The translations under genes and the position numbers were made by a program. 24,069 nt of DNA, from positions 1 through 24,069 of the forward strand of contig CAMDXR010000012.1 in the NCBI GenBank assembly GCA_945877725.1. The letters run 5' to 3'. The notes below the pieces were generated by a model. It did no database searches. It saw only the letters and a list, made by a program, of their open reading frames with translations, and had not been told where the DNA came from. Within the stretch, counting starts at the first letter, position 1. Every line of letters begins with the position of its first letter. This DNA comes from Limnohabitans sp. Rim8. GTDB taxonomy: Bacteria; Pseudomonadota; Gammaproteobacteria; Burkholderiales; Burkholderiaceae_C. This document shows positions 14,641-23,045 of this stretch, piece after piece.

Positions 14641-16233
14641 ATGGTCATTTTTCGAACGATCCTGCGCAAAGTCATTCCTTTTGCCTTGGTGGCGGCCCTG
14701 CCCATTTATTCATCGCTGGTGTTTGCCCAAGCGCCCAAGCGCGGGGGAACCTTGGTGGTGGGTTCCACACAGGCACTTCGGCACCTCAACGGCGCGGTGC
14801 AGTCGGGGCTTGCTACAGCTGTTCCCGGCACCCAGATTTTTGCCAGCCCACTGCGGTTTGATGACAAATGGAATGCACAACCCTATTTGGCCGAAAAATG
14901 GGCCTTGGCTGCTGACGGAAAGTCGCTGACCTTGAACCTGCGCAAGGGCGCGGTGTTTCATGATGGCAAGCCAATCACCTCGGAAGATGTGGCCTTCTCG
15001 ATCATGGCCATCAAGGCCAACCACCCCTTCACCACCATGATGGGCCCGGTCGAAAAGGTGGAAACGCCCGACCCTCACACGGCCATCATAAGAATGAGCG
15101 TGCCGCACCCCGCCATTATTCTTGCCATGTCGCCAGCGCTTTGCCCGATCTTGCCCAAGCATATTTATGGCGACGGGACCGACCTCAAAATTCACCCACG
15201 CAACAGTGTCGATGTGGTGGGTTCAGGGCCGTTCCGCTTAACCGAATTCAAGGCCGGTCAGCGTGTGGTGCTGGAGCGGTTTGACAAGTACTTCTTGGCC
15301 GGCAAGCCCTACCTCGACAAGATCATCATCAACATCAACCCCGATTCCAGCAACCTCATGCTGGGCTTGGAGCGTGGCGAGATTCAGATGATTCCGTATG
15401 CGACCAATTCAACCGAACTGAAGCGCTTCGCAAGCAACCCCACCTTGAACTTGACCAACAAAGGCTTTGAGGGCATTGGTGCTTTGAACTGGTTGGCCTT
15501 CAACACCGCTAAAAAGCCCATGTCCGATGTGAATGTGCGCAAAGCCATTGCCATGACCATCGACAAGAACTTCATCAGCAAGGCTTTGCACGGTGGCTTC
15601 TCACAGCCTGCCGATGGCCCAATTGTGGCCAGCAGTCCTTTCGCTGTGCCCGATGTCATTCGTTACCCCCTCGACCTGAAAAAATCTGCCGAATTGCTGG
15701 ATGCCGCTGGCTATAAAGCCGGGGCCAATGGCGAACGCTTCAAGCTCACGATTGATTACTTGCCCGGACAAGACGAGCAACAGAAAAATGTGGCCGAGTA
15801 CGTTCGGGCGCAACTCAAAAAAGTGGGCGTGACTGTGGAAGTTCGTGCTTCAGCAGACTTTCCGGCGTGGGCCAAGCGCATGGCCACGCGCGACTTCGAC
15901 ATGTCGATGGATGCGGTTTTCAACTGGGGTGACCCGATCATTGGTGTGCACCGCACCTATTTGTCCACCAACATCCGCCCCATCGTCTGGACCAATACAC
16001 AGTCTTACACCAACCCTAAAGTCGATGATTTGCTGAACACGGCCGGCGGTTTGCTGGACCCCACCAAACGCAAAGCCTACTACGCCACGTTCCAGAAAAT
16101 CGTGACCGACGAGTTGCCTATTCACTTCATCAATGGCACCCCGTACCACACCGTTTCCAACAAAAAAGTGTTGAATGTACCCACCACAATTTGGGGGCCA
16201 GTTTCGCCCTTTGATGAGGTCTCGTTCAAATAA
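14641..16233 (+). CDS. Dipeptide/oligopeptide ABC transporter substrate-binding protein (family 5)
   Basis: A 530-residue secreted binding protein. Residues 1-29 form a signal peptide ending SSLVFA-Q, followed by PKRGGTLVVGS, the usual start of mature DppA/OppA-like proteins. Later blocks include LTLNLRKGAVFHDGKPITSEDVAFS, GSGPFRLTEFKAGQRVVLER and VRKAIAMTIDK, all typical of family 5. The start at 14641 is chosen because GGGGA lies 7 bases upstream and a signal peptide follows at once. It is the first gene of a five-gene importer with a hydrolase behind it. The ligand may be a peptide, but family 5 also binds nickel, sugars and other compounds, so it is not settled. Confidence 0.9.
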   Translation: MVIFRTILRKVIPFALVAALPIYSSLVFAQAPKRGGTLVVGSTQALRHLNGAVQSGLATAVPGTQIFASPLRFDDKWNAQPYLAEKWALAADGKSLTLNLRKGAVFHDGKPITSEDVAFSIMAIKANHPFTTMMGPVEKVETPDPHTAIIRMSVPHPAIILAMSPALCPILPKHIYGDGTDLKIHPRNSVDVVGSGPFRLTEFKAGQRVVLERFDKYFLAGKPYLDKIIININPDSSNLMLGLERGEIQMIPYATNSTELKRFASNPTLNLTNKGFEGIGALNWLAFNTAKKPMSDVNVRKAIAMTIDKNFISKALHGGFSQPADGPIVASSPFAVPDVIRYPLDLKKSAELLDAAGYKAGANGERFKLTIDYLPGQDEQQKNVAEYVRAQLKKVGVTVEVRASADFPAWAKRMATRDFDMSMDAVFNWGDPIIGVHRTYLSTNIRPIVWTNTQSYTNPKVDDLLNTAGGLLDPTKRKAYYATFQKIVTDELPIHFINGTPYHTVSNKKVLNVPTTIWGPVSPFDEVSFK

Positions 16234-16256
16234 TCCGCCCCGAGTCTGAGCACTCA

Positions 16257-17231
16257 ATGGGGACGCTTCGTTACCTTATTTCCCGGCTATTCCAGGGCGC
16301 AGCCCTGGTGCTGGCCGTGGTGGTACTCAATTTTGCGTTGGTACACGCCGCACCTGGCGATCCGGTAGAAACCATCGCCGGTGCCAGCGGGGGCATGTCG
16401 GAAGAGTTACAGGCCGAGCTGAGAAGTCGCTATGGCCTGGACAAGCCGCTGCCGGTGCAGCTGGGCATCTACCTGCGCCAAGTGCTCAGCGGTGATTTGG
16501 GCTACTCGTATTTTTTCAATTTACCCGTGTCCGACATGATTGCCGAACGCGTGCCGGCCACCTTGCTTTTGGTGGTGACCTCGGTGCTGGCGGCGTTCCT
16601 GATCGGCACCACACTGGGTGTTTTGTCAGCCCGGCGGCCCAACGGCTGGTTGTCCCAAAGCATCAACGTCTTGTCGCTGGTTGGCTTTGCCGCGCCGGTG
16701 TTCTGGATGGGCTTGTTGCTGATCATTTTCTTGGCCAGTTGGGTGCCTATATTTCCAGTCTCGGGCATGCGGGGTATCGAGTCCACGGGCAAGGGCTGGG
16801 GCGATGTGCTGGATGTTGTGCACCACCTCGTGCTGCCCTCCTTGACCCTGGGTTTGGTCTATCTCGCCCAATACAGCCGCTTGTCCCGTGCCGCCATGCT
16901 GGACGTGTTGGGTGCCGACTACATTCGCACCGCCCGCGCCAAGGGTTTGTCTGAAGGCGTGGTGCTTTATAAGCACGCCTTGCGCAATGCGGTGCTGCCC
17001 GTGGTCACGGTGCTGGGCTTGCAATTTGGCAATGTCATGGCCGGGGCCATTGTGGTCGAGACGGTTTTTAACTGGCCGGGCTTAGGGCGTCTGGCCTTCG
17101 AGTCAGTCTTGCGGCGTGACTACCCCACTTTGCTGGGGGTGTTGTTTTTCTCATCGCTTGTCGTGGTCGTCATGAACCAGGTCACCGACCTGTGCTACAG
17201 ACTGATCGACCCCAGAATTAAAACCTCATGA
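16257..17231 (+). CDS. Dipeptide-type ABC transporter permease (DppB-like)
   Basis: A 324-residue inner-membrane permease. It starts MGTLRYLISRLFQGAALVLAVVVLNFALVHAAPGDP, the standard first helix and A-P-G-D-P turn of DppB/OppB proteins. About six transmembrane segments are visible. The EAA-type loop that contacts the ATPase is YIRTARAKGLSEGVVLYKHALRNA near residues 222-245. The gene starts 23 bp after the binding protein and overlaps the next permease by 4 bp (ATGA). Confidence 0.93.
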   Translation: MGTLRYLISRLFQGAALVLAVVVLNFALVHAAPGDPVETIAGASGGMSEELQAELRSRYGLDKPLPVQLGIYLRQVLSGDLGYSYFFNLPVSDMIAERVPATLLLVVTSVLAAFLIGTTLGVLSARRPNGWLSQSINVLSLVGFAAPVFWMGLLLIIFLASWVPIFPVSGMRGIESTGKGWGDVLDVVHHLVLPSLTLGLVYLAQYSRLSRAAMLDVLGADYIRTARAKGLSEGVVLYKHALRNAVLPVVTVLGLQFGNVMAGAIVVETVFNWPGLGRLAFESVLRRDYPTLLGVLFFSSLVVVVMNQVTDLCYRLIDPRIKTS

Positions 17232-18088
17232 AAATCGAAGCCCCTGTTGACGGACCCTGGCGCGAGGCGACGCGTTTGTTCATGCGCAACCCTTCGGCGA
17301 TTGCCGGGCTGGTGTTGCTGGGCTTCGTCTTGTTGGTGGCGATTGCGGGGCCTTGGGTCATGGGCGCCGACCCGTTTGAAATCCGTGCGGCACCCTTGAC
17401 AGCCCCCTTCTCCGAAGAGGCCATTCTGGGCACCGACTATCTGGGCCGCGATGTCCTCACGACCCTGGTTTACGGGGGCCGCGCCACCCTGTTGGTAGGT
17501 GCTATTGCGGCCATTCTGAGCGTCTCGATCGGCATCACGTTGGGGGCCATGGCGGGTTATTACGGCGGGCGTGTGGATGCGGTTCTGATGCGCATCACCG
17601 AATTTTTTCAGGTGCTGCCAGCGCTGTTGTTCGCCATGGTGGTGGTCACCCTTTTTTCGCCTTCACTCGTCACCATCACGCTGGCGATTGGTGTGGTCAG
17701 CTGGACCGGCACGGCGCGCCTGACACGGGCCGAGTTCATGAAATACCGCAACCTAGAGTTTGTGCGGGCCGAGCGCTCGATTGGGGCCAGTCATGCACGC
17801 ATCATCTGGCAAGTCATCTTGCCCAATGCCTTGCCGCCCTTGATCGTGTCGGCCACCTTGGCGATCGGTGCCGCCATTTTGTTCGAAGCGGGGCTGTCAT
17901 TTTTGGGTTTGGGTGATCCCAATCAAATGAGTTGGGGCCTGATGATCGGCTCTAACCGTCAGTATATTTTTTCGGGTTGGTGGGCCGTGGCATTTCCGGG
18001 GGCGGCCATTTTTGTAACCGTGCTGGGTGTCAGCCTGATTGGCGACGGCCTGAACGACTCGCTCAACCCTAAGCTGAGAGAGCGTTGA
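17228..18088 (+). CDS. Dipeptide-type ABC transporter permease (DppC-like)
   Basis: A 286-residue inner-membrane permease that pairs with the DppB-like protein. The first helix is at about 22-42 (AIAGLVLLGFVLLVAIAG), then HPL-type DppC features: LGTDYLGRDVLTTLVYGGRATLLVG and six transmembrane segments in all. The ATPase-contacting loop is FVRAERSIGASHARIIWQVILPNALPP. Length fits DppC. Start and stop overlap neighbours (ATGA before; TGATG after), so translation is probably coupled. Confidence 0.93.
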   Translation: MKIEAPVDGPWREATRLFMRNPSAIAGLVLLGFVLLVAIAGPWVMGADPFEIRAAPLTAPFSEEAILGTDYLGRDVLTTLVYGGRATLLVGAIAAILSVSIGITLGAMAGYYGGRVDAVLMRITEFFQVLPALLFAMVVVTLFSPSLVTITLAIGVVSWTGTARLTRAEFMKYRNLEFVRAERSIGASHARIIWQVILPNALPPLIVSATLAIGAAILFEAGLSFLGLGDPNQMSWGLMIGSNRQYIFSGWWAVAFPGAAIFVTVLGVSLIGDGLNDSLNPKLRER

Positions 18089-19113
18089 TGACCCAGCCCT
18101 TGCTCAAAGTAGAAAACCTCCAAGTCGAGTTCAACAGCCGACGTGGTAAGGCCATGGTGCTGAACGGCGTGAACATCGAAGTTCAACCGGGAGAGACGTT
18201 GTGCGTGGTGGGCGAGTCGGGGTGCGGCAAAAGCATGACGGCACTGGCCCTGTTGCGACTGATCCCTTCTCCGCCCGGCAAGATCAGTGGCGGCCGGGTG
18301 CTGTTTCATGGAGAAGATTTGCTCAACGCCTCAGAGGAGCGCATGCGGCAGGTGCGCGGCAACCGCATCTCCATGATTTTCCAAGAGCCCATGACCTCGC
18401 TCAACCCGGTGTTCACTGTGGGCGACCAGATCGGCGAATCGCTGCGCTTGCACGCCGGATTGAATGCCTCGGAGGCGCGCACCCAAGCCATCGCCATGCT
18501 CAAACAGGTCGGCATTCCAGCGCCCGAAAGGCGGGTGGACGAGTACCCGCATCAACTCTCAGGCGGCATGCGACAGCGGGTCATGATTGCCATTGCGCTG
18601 GCCTGCCAGCCCGACATTTTGATTGCCGATGAACCCACCACCGCGCTGGATGTGACGGTGCAGGCCCAGATATTTGATTTGCTGCGCGAGTTGCAGCGTG
18701 AAAAAGGCACGGCCATTTTGTTGATCACCCACGACATGGGTGCAGTGGCTGAAATGGCCGACCGCGTGATGGTGATGTATGCCGGCCGAATCATTGAGCA
18801 AGGCACTGCCGAGCAAGTGCTGGAGCGCCCGGCCCACCCCTACACGCAAGGACTCATTAATTGTTTGCCCGAGTTGGGCAGCAGCCTTCAGAGCGAACGT
18901 GCCGAATTGGCTGAAATTGCGGGCATGGTGCCCTCTATATGGGAGCTGGACAAAGCTTGCGCGTTTCGCGAACGCTGCACCCACGCCCTTGAAAAATGCG
19001 CGCAAGAGGCCCCGCCCATGTTCACCCTGACCCACAGTTCAGACACCGCACCTCACATGACGGCGTGCTGGTTGCAGTTGCAACAGACCACAGACCAAGG
19101 CCAAGCGGCATGA
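18088..19113 (+). CDS. Dipeptide-type ABC transporter ATPase (DppD-like)
   Basis: A 341-residue ATPase on the inner face of the membrane. Walker A is GESGCGKS (42-49), the Q-loop is QEPMTSLNP, the signature is LSGGMRQRV, Walker B is ILIADEPTTALD and the switch His is in ITHDMG. The C-terminal oligopeptide/dipeptide domain has a four-Cys pattern (CAFRERCTHALEKC and a later C in TACWL), which in related DppD proteins holds an iron-sulfur cluster. I prefer the ATG at 18088, which shares one base with the upstream TGA, over the TTG one codon earlier. The 3' end overlaps the next ATPase gene by 4 bp. Confidence 0.93.
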   Translation: MTQPLLKVENLQVEFNSRRGKAMVLNGVNIEVQPGETLCVVGESGCGKSMTALALLRLIPSPPGKISGGRVLFHGEDLLNASEERMRQVRGNRISMIFQEPMTSLNPVFTVGDQIGESLRLHAGLNASEARTQAIAMLKQVGIPAPERRVDEYPHQLSGGMRQRVMIAIALACQPDILIADEPTTALDVTVQAQIFDLLRELQREKGTAILLITHDMGAVAEMADRVMVMYAGRIIEQGTAEQVLERPAHPYTQGLINCLPELGSSLQSERAELAEIAGMVPSIWELDKACAFRERCTHALEKCAQEAPPMFTLTHSSDTAPHMTACWLQLQQTTDQGQAA

Positions 19114-20141
19114 CAGCAGCATCCACCGACACCCTGTTGGAGGTGAAAGACCTCCATGTGCACTTTCCGCGTGCCAAAAAGGGCTGGTTTCAGCCCGCCG
19201 AGGTGGTGCGCGCCGTAGACGGTTTGAGCTTCAGCATTCAACGTGGCACCACCTTGGCCTTGGTCGGAGAGTCCGGCTCGGGCAAAACCACCACCGCACT
19301 GGCGGTCACCCGACTCACGCCCCTGACCTCGGGGCAGATTCAACTTGGCGAGTTGGACTTGGGCCAACTGGAGGGCGAGGCCTTGCGTGAAGCCCGGCGT
19401 CGGTTTCAGTTCATTTTTCAAGACCCTTTTTCGTCGCTCAATCCGCGTGAACGGGCAGGCGCTGTGGTGCGTGCCCCACTCGACTTGATGAACGTGGGCA
19501 CACCCGAGCAGCGCACTGAACGGGTGGCCGCCTTGTTCAAAGCCGTGGGTTTGCGGCCGGAACATCAGAACTTGTTTCCGCACCAGTTTTCTGGCGGGCA
19601 GCGCCAGCGCATCAACATCGCGCGGGCACTGGCCACCGAGCCTGAACTGGTCGTGTGCGACGAACCCGTGTCGGCGCTCGACATTGCCATTCGGGCGCAA
19701 ATTCTCAACTTGCTGGTCCGTTTGCAGCGCGAGCTGGGGCTGACGTATCTTTTTATCTCTCACGACATGGCGGTGGTAGAGCATATTTGCGACGAAATTG
19801 CCGTGATGTACTTGGGGCAAATCATCGAACGCGCACCGCGCCAAGCGTTTTTTGCCCATCCGCTGCATCCTTATAGCGTGGCCTTGATGTCGGCTGTGCC
19901 CACGGTGACCGGTGGGCGCAAACGCGCCGCGCAACGCATCAAGCTCAGTGGCGATCCGCCCAGCCCGATCAACCCGCCGCCGGGTTGCCGCTTTTCCAGC
20001 CGCTGCCCGGTGGCAGAACCGGCCTGCAGCCAAGCCGCCCCGCCGCTGCGCGAAATTGCCCCGAACCATTGGGTGCAATGTCGTCGGGTGGATGTGGTGG
20101 ATGGCCGCATTCAAACCCCATTGAGTTTCCCCAGCCTTTAA
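19110..20141 (+). CDS. Dipeptide-type ABC transporter ATPase (DppF-like)
   Basis: A 343-residue ATPase, the second of the importer. Walker A is GESGSGKT (53-60), the Q-loop is FQDPFSSLNPRE, the signature is FSGGQRQRIN, Walker B is LVVCDEPVSALD and the switch His is in ISHDMA. The C-terminal domain also has four Cys residues (GCRFSSRCPVAEPAC and VQC). The ATG at 19110 overlaps the DppD-like stop as ATGA, which decides the start against a longer frame from 18996. The amidohydrolase begins 31 bp downstream. With its partner it powers one heterodimeric importer. Confidence 0.93.
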   Translation: MTAASTDTLLEVKDLHVHFPRAKKGWFQPAEVVRAVDGLSFSIQRGTTLALVGESGSGKTTTALAVTRLTPLTSGQIQLGELDLGQLEGEALREARRRFQFIFQDPFSSLNPRERAGAVVRAPLDLMNVGTPEQRTERVAALFKAVGLRPEHQNLFPHQFSGGQRQRINIARALATEPELVVCDEPVSALDIAIRAQILNLLVRLQRELGLTYLFISHDMAVVEHICDEIAVMYLGQIIERAPRQAFFAHPLHPYSVALMSAVPTVTGGRKRAAQRIKLSGDPPSPINPPPGCRFSSRCPVAEPACSQAAPPLREIAPNHWVQCRRVDVVDGRIQTPLSFPSL

Positions 20142-20172
20142 TTTGCCGCGTGCAGAAAGTGCCGAGCCCACC

Positions 20173-21840
20173 ATGACCACTGTTGTTTACCCCGCCCGCA
20201 AAATCATCACCATGAACCCGATGCAAGCCGAGGCCACGCATGTGGCCGTGCGCGATGGCCGGGTGCTGGGCGTGGGTGATTTGGCCGAACTGGCCAGTTG
20301 GGGCCCTTACACGCTGGACGAGCGCTTCAAGGACAAGGTGCTCATGCCGGGCCTGATTGAGGGGCACTGCCACCTCAAGGAGGGCAGCATGTGGGACATG
20401 CATTACCTGGGCTGGTTTGACCGGCGCGATCCCCTGGGTAAGGTGTGGGCCGGTTTGCGCTCCATGGACGCGGTGGTGGAACGCTTGACGCAGGTGGATG
20501 CCAACATGACGGCGCAGGGCAAACCTGCCACCGAGCCACTGCTTGCCTGGGGCTTTGACCCCATTTATTTTGGTGGCGAGCGCATGACCGTTGATCACCT
20601 GGACCGGGCCAGCGCCACGCGCCCGATCGTCATTGCCCATGCCAACGGACATCTGATGAACGTCAACTCGGCCATGCTGAAGTTGGCCGAAATCACGGCC
20701 GAAAACGAGGTTGAGGGCGTCGTCAAGTTCAAAGGCGGTGCGCAGAGTGGCGAACCCACGGGCGAGTTGCAAGAACCAGCGGCCATGTTTTTGGTGATCA
20801 GAAAAATCGGCACAGCAGGCTTGCTGGCCCCCATGACCGAAGCGGGGGTTGCATCCTTTGCGGCCTTGGCCTGTATGCAAGGGGTCACCACCGCCACCGA
20901 TTTGGTGAACAAGCTGACGCCGCACGATTGCACGGTGCTGGAAAACGTTTTGTCAAACGACGCTTGCAGTGTGCGCATCTTGCCGGCGTTTCAGGCTTTT
21001 CATGGCACCCACGGCGCCGCCCTGGGGGCCGAACATGTCAATAGCCTGATGCCGCGCAACTCCGACCGCCTGCGTTATGGCTTGGTGAAGATGATGCTGG
21101 ACGGTTCGATTCAGGGGTTTTCGTCGCGCATGCGCTGGCCGGGCCATTTCAATGGTGAACCCAACGGCATTTGGGTCACCTCGCCCGAGCAATTTGAGGC
21201 CGACTTTGAAACCTACCACCGCGCCGGTTTACAAATTCATACCCATACCAACGGCGACGAGGCCAGCGAGGTGGCAATCAATGCCATAGAACGAATCTTG
21301 GCGCGTGCGCCCCGGGCTGACCACCGGCACACTTTGCAACACGGGCAAATGATCGACGCACCCATGTTCAGACGCATGGCCAGTCTGGGTTTGTGTGCCA
21401 ACCTGTTTGCGAACCACCTTTGGTATTGGGGCGACCAGCACTATGAAATGACCATGGGGCCGGACCGAGCCAACCGCCTAGATGCTTGCGGCAGCGCTTT
21501 GGCTGCCGGGGTACCGCTGGCCATTCACTCCGATGCCCCGGTGACCCCTTTGGGGCCGATCTTCACGGCATGGTGCGCCGTGAACCGCATCACGCCCAAG
21601 GGCAGGTTGTTGGGCGAGTCCGAGCGCCTGAGCGTGCCCCAGGCCTTGCACGCCATCACCTTGGGCGCGGCGTGGACCCTCAAACTGGACCATGAAATTG
21701 GCAGCATCGAGTGTGGCAAGCGGGCAGATTTTTGCGTGCTCGAAGACGACCCCCTGACCGTGGATCCGGCCTTGCTGAAAGATGTCCGGGTCTGGGGAAC
21801 GGTCTTGTCTGGCCGGGTATTTGAAGCCCGAAAGGTCTGA
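20173..21840 (+). CDS. YtcJ-like metal-dependent amidohydrolase (Amidohydrolase_3 family)
   Basis: A 555-residue hydrolase of the metal-dependent amidohydrolase superfamily. Candidate metal ligands are visible: H65 and H67 in LIEGHCHLKE, H356 and H358 in QIHTHTNGDEA, His residues in RHTLQHGQ and D454 in AIHSDAPVTPLGP. The C-terminal block GSIECGKRADFCVLEDDP is typical of the family. Substrates are amides, imides or cyclic compounds; the exact one is unknown. No signal peptide is seen. The start at 20173 is preferred over a TTG 10 codons upstream because the small beta domain begins at once. It follows the importer by 31 bp and precedes the COG0523 gene by 9 bp, so it probably acts on the imported compound. 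Confidence 0.88.
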   Translation: MTTVVYPARKIITMNPMQAEATHVAVRDGRVLGVGDLAELASWGPYTLDERFKDKVLMPGLIEGHCHLKEGSMWDMHYLGWFDRRDPLGKVWAGLRSMDAVVERLTQVDANMTAQGKPATEPLLAWGFDPIYFGGERMTVDHLDRASATRPIVIAHANGHLMNVNSAMLKLAEITAENEVEGVVKFKGGAQSGEPTGELQEPAAMFLVIRKIGTAGLLAPMTEAGVASFAALACMQGVTTATDLVNKLTPHDCTVLENVLSNDACSVRILPAFQAFHGTHGAALGAEHVNSLMPRNSDRLRYGLVKMMLDGSIQGFSSRMRWPGHFNGEPNGIWVTSPEQFEADFETYHRAGLQIHTHTNGDEASEVAINAIERILARAPRADHRHTLQHGQMIDAPMFRRMASLGLCANLFANHLWYWGDQHYEMTMGPDRANRLDACGSALAAGVPLAIHSDAPVTPLGPIFTAWCAVNRITPKGRLLGESERLSVPQALHAITLGAAWTLKLDHEIGSIECGKRADFCVLEDDPLTVDPALLKDVRVWGTVLSGRVFEARKV

Positions 21841-21849
21841 CATCGCGCC

Positions 21850-22872
21850 ATGACCAAACGCTTGCCCCTGACCGTCATTGGTGGATTTTTGGGCTCTGGC
21901 AAGACCAGCTTGCTCAACCATTGGCTGCGCAACGCCAACGGCCAACGGTTGGCGGTTTTGGTCAACGATTTCGGTTCACTCAACATCGACGCCGACTTGA
22001 TCCAGTCGAATGCGGGCGACACGATTGAACTGACCAATGGTTGCGTGTGTTGCCAGATCAGCGATGACTTGTCCTTGGCATTGATCAAGATTTTGGATTC
22101 GGCCGAGCTCTTCAGCGCCGTGGTGGTGGAGGCCAGCGGGGTCTCAGACCCTTGGCGTATTGCCCAAATTGGCCGTGCCGATCCCGGTCTGCTGCTGGAC
22201 GGGGTGGTGGTCACCGTCAATGCCGACAGTTTTTTGGCACAAATGGCCGACCCTATGCTGACCGACACCTTGGTGCGGCAATTGAAAGCGGCCAGTCTGG
22301 TGGTGTTGAACCATTGCGACTTAACAACGCCAGACACCGTGCAGCAAGTGCGCGAAAAAATTGCCCGCATTGTGGACACCACCCCGATGTTTGAAGCCCG
22401 CCATGCCGAAGTGCCCTTGCCCATGCTGACGGGTTTGTCTTTGCCCGCACATGACGCCTTGCCCGCGCAGGCCGCAGCGGCAGACTGCACTTGTGAGGCA
22501 GAGGATCACCCTCATTCACATGCCCATTCACATTCACATGTGCATGCGCATGCCCACGGCCATGCAGACCCTGAGCTGGGTGCGGGCCTGTCGCATGGCG
22601 ATATCTTCGAGACTTGGTCCAGTCGTCCCACACGCATCTTCAGTTTGGCTGACCTGAAAGACCGAATGAAAACACCGCCGTCCGGTTTGTTGCGGCTCAA
22701 GGGTTTTGTACCCACGGGCTTGCCGGATCAACCGGTTTGGTACGAGATTCAATTTGCGGGCAAGTATGGTTCCCTGCGGGTCACCCCTTCAGCAAGCCTC
22801 AAAGCCGGGGTGGTGGCGATCGGTTTGAGCGGTCAATTGCCCAGAAAACTCCTCGCTGATTTTTTTGCTTGA
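21850..22872 (+). CDS. COG0523 (CobW/YjiA-type) G3E GTPase metallochaperone
   Basis: A 340-residue cytoplasmic GTPase of the metal-trafficking COG0523 group. Walker A GFLGSGKT is at residues 12-19, the metal-binding C-V-C-C motif at 65-68 (NGCVCC), and VEASGVSDP is the next switch block. The base-recognition motif, normally N-K-x-D, reads N-H-C-D at 154-157. A His-rich loop with ten His residues on alternate positions spans 220-238, and the C-terminal CobW domain starts about 262 (RIFSLADLKDRM). Such proteins insert or store Zn, Co or other metals using GTP. It sits 9 bp after a metal-dependent amidohydrolase, a likely client. No zinc-uptake-repressor site was found. Its stop overlaps a possible TTG start. 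Confidence 0.9.
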   Translation: MTKRLPLTVIGGFLGSGKTSLLNHWLRNANGQRLAVLVNDFGSLNIDADLIQSNAGDTIELTNGCVCCQISDDLSLALIKILDSAELFSAVVVEASGVSDPWRIAQIGRADPGLLLDGVVVTVNADSFLAQMADPMLTDTLVRQLKAASLVVLNHCDLTTPDTVQQVREKIARIVDTTPMFEARHAEVPLPMLTGLSLPAHDALPAQAAAADCTCEAEDHPHSHAHSHSHVHAHAHGHADPELGAGLSHGDIFETWSSRPTRIFSLADLKDRMKTPPSGLLRLKGFVPTGLPDQPVWYEIQFAGKYGSLRVTPSASLKAGVVAIGLSGQLPRKLLADFFA

Positions 22873-22881
22873 AAAAATCAG
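22856..22881. repeat. Inverted repeat across the COG0523 stop codon
   Basis: CTGATTTTTT (22856-22865) pairs perfectly with AAAAAATCAG (22872-22881), leaving a 6-base loop TGCTTG. The TGA stop of the COG0523 gene and the TTG of the following small ORF lie in the loop and at its edge. The stem is mostly A-U, so it would be weak as RNA. It may tune translation re-initiation or may be chance. Confidence 0.5.
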
Positions 22882-23045
22882 AACAGTCTCCGCCAACATC
22901 CGCTGCGCGTGAATTGCTCTGGTGCAACGAGTTCAAGTCGCGGGCCATGAGCCAGCCTAGCGACTCGGCGCGCACCGCCGAGTGGTCGGCACGCAAGCGC
23001 ATCGTGTTTTTGCTCAAGTACCTGGAGACGATTCAGCAGCCCTGA
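22869..23045 (+). CDS. Small hypothetical protein with TTG start, 58 residues
   Basis: I do not recognise this protein. The frame opens with TTG overlapping the COG0523 stop as TTGA, and reads KKSEQSPPTSAARELLWC, then NEFKSRAMSQPSDS, and ends with a basic-hydrophobic helix ARKRIVFLLKYLETIQQP. Codons have the GC-rich third positions seen in the neighbours after the first ten, which argues for real coding. No signal peptide or full membrane segment is present. Its last 32 bp overlap the convergent MpaB-like gene. If real it is translationally coupled to the metallochaperone. An internal ATG exists at codon 26. It could also be a chance frame. Confidence 0.45.
   Translation: MKKSEQSPPTSAARELLWCNEFKSRAMSQPSDSARTAEWSARKRIVFLLKYLETIQQP

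Noticed and set aside
18085..18087. TTG start for the DppD-like ATPase
   Set aside because: An ATG follows at the next codon and overlaps the upstream stop in the usual TGATG form.
19053..20180. Open frame of 375 codons on the minus strand opposite the second ATPase
   Set aside because: It is a shadow of the DppF-like gene with no domain of its own.
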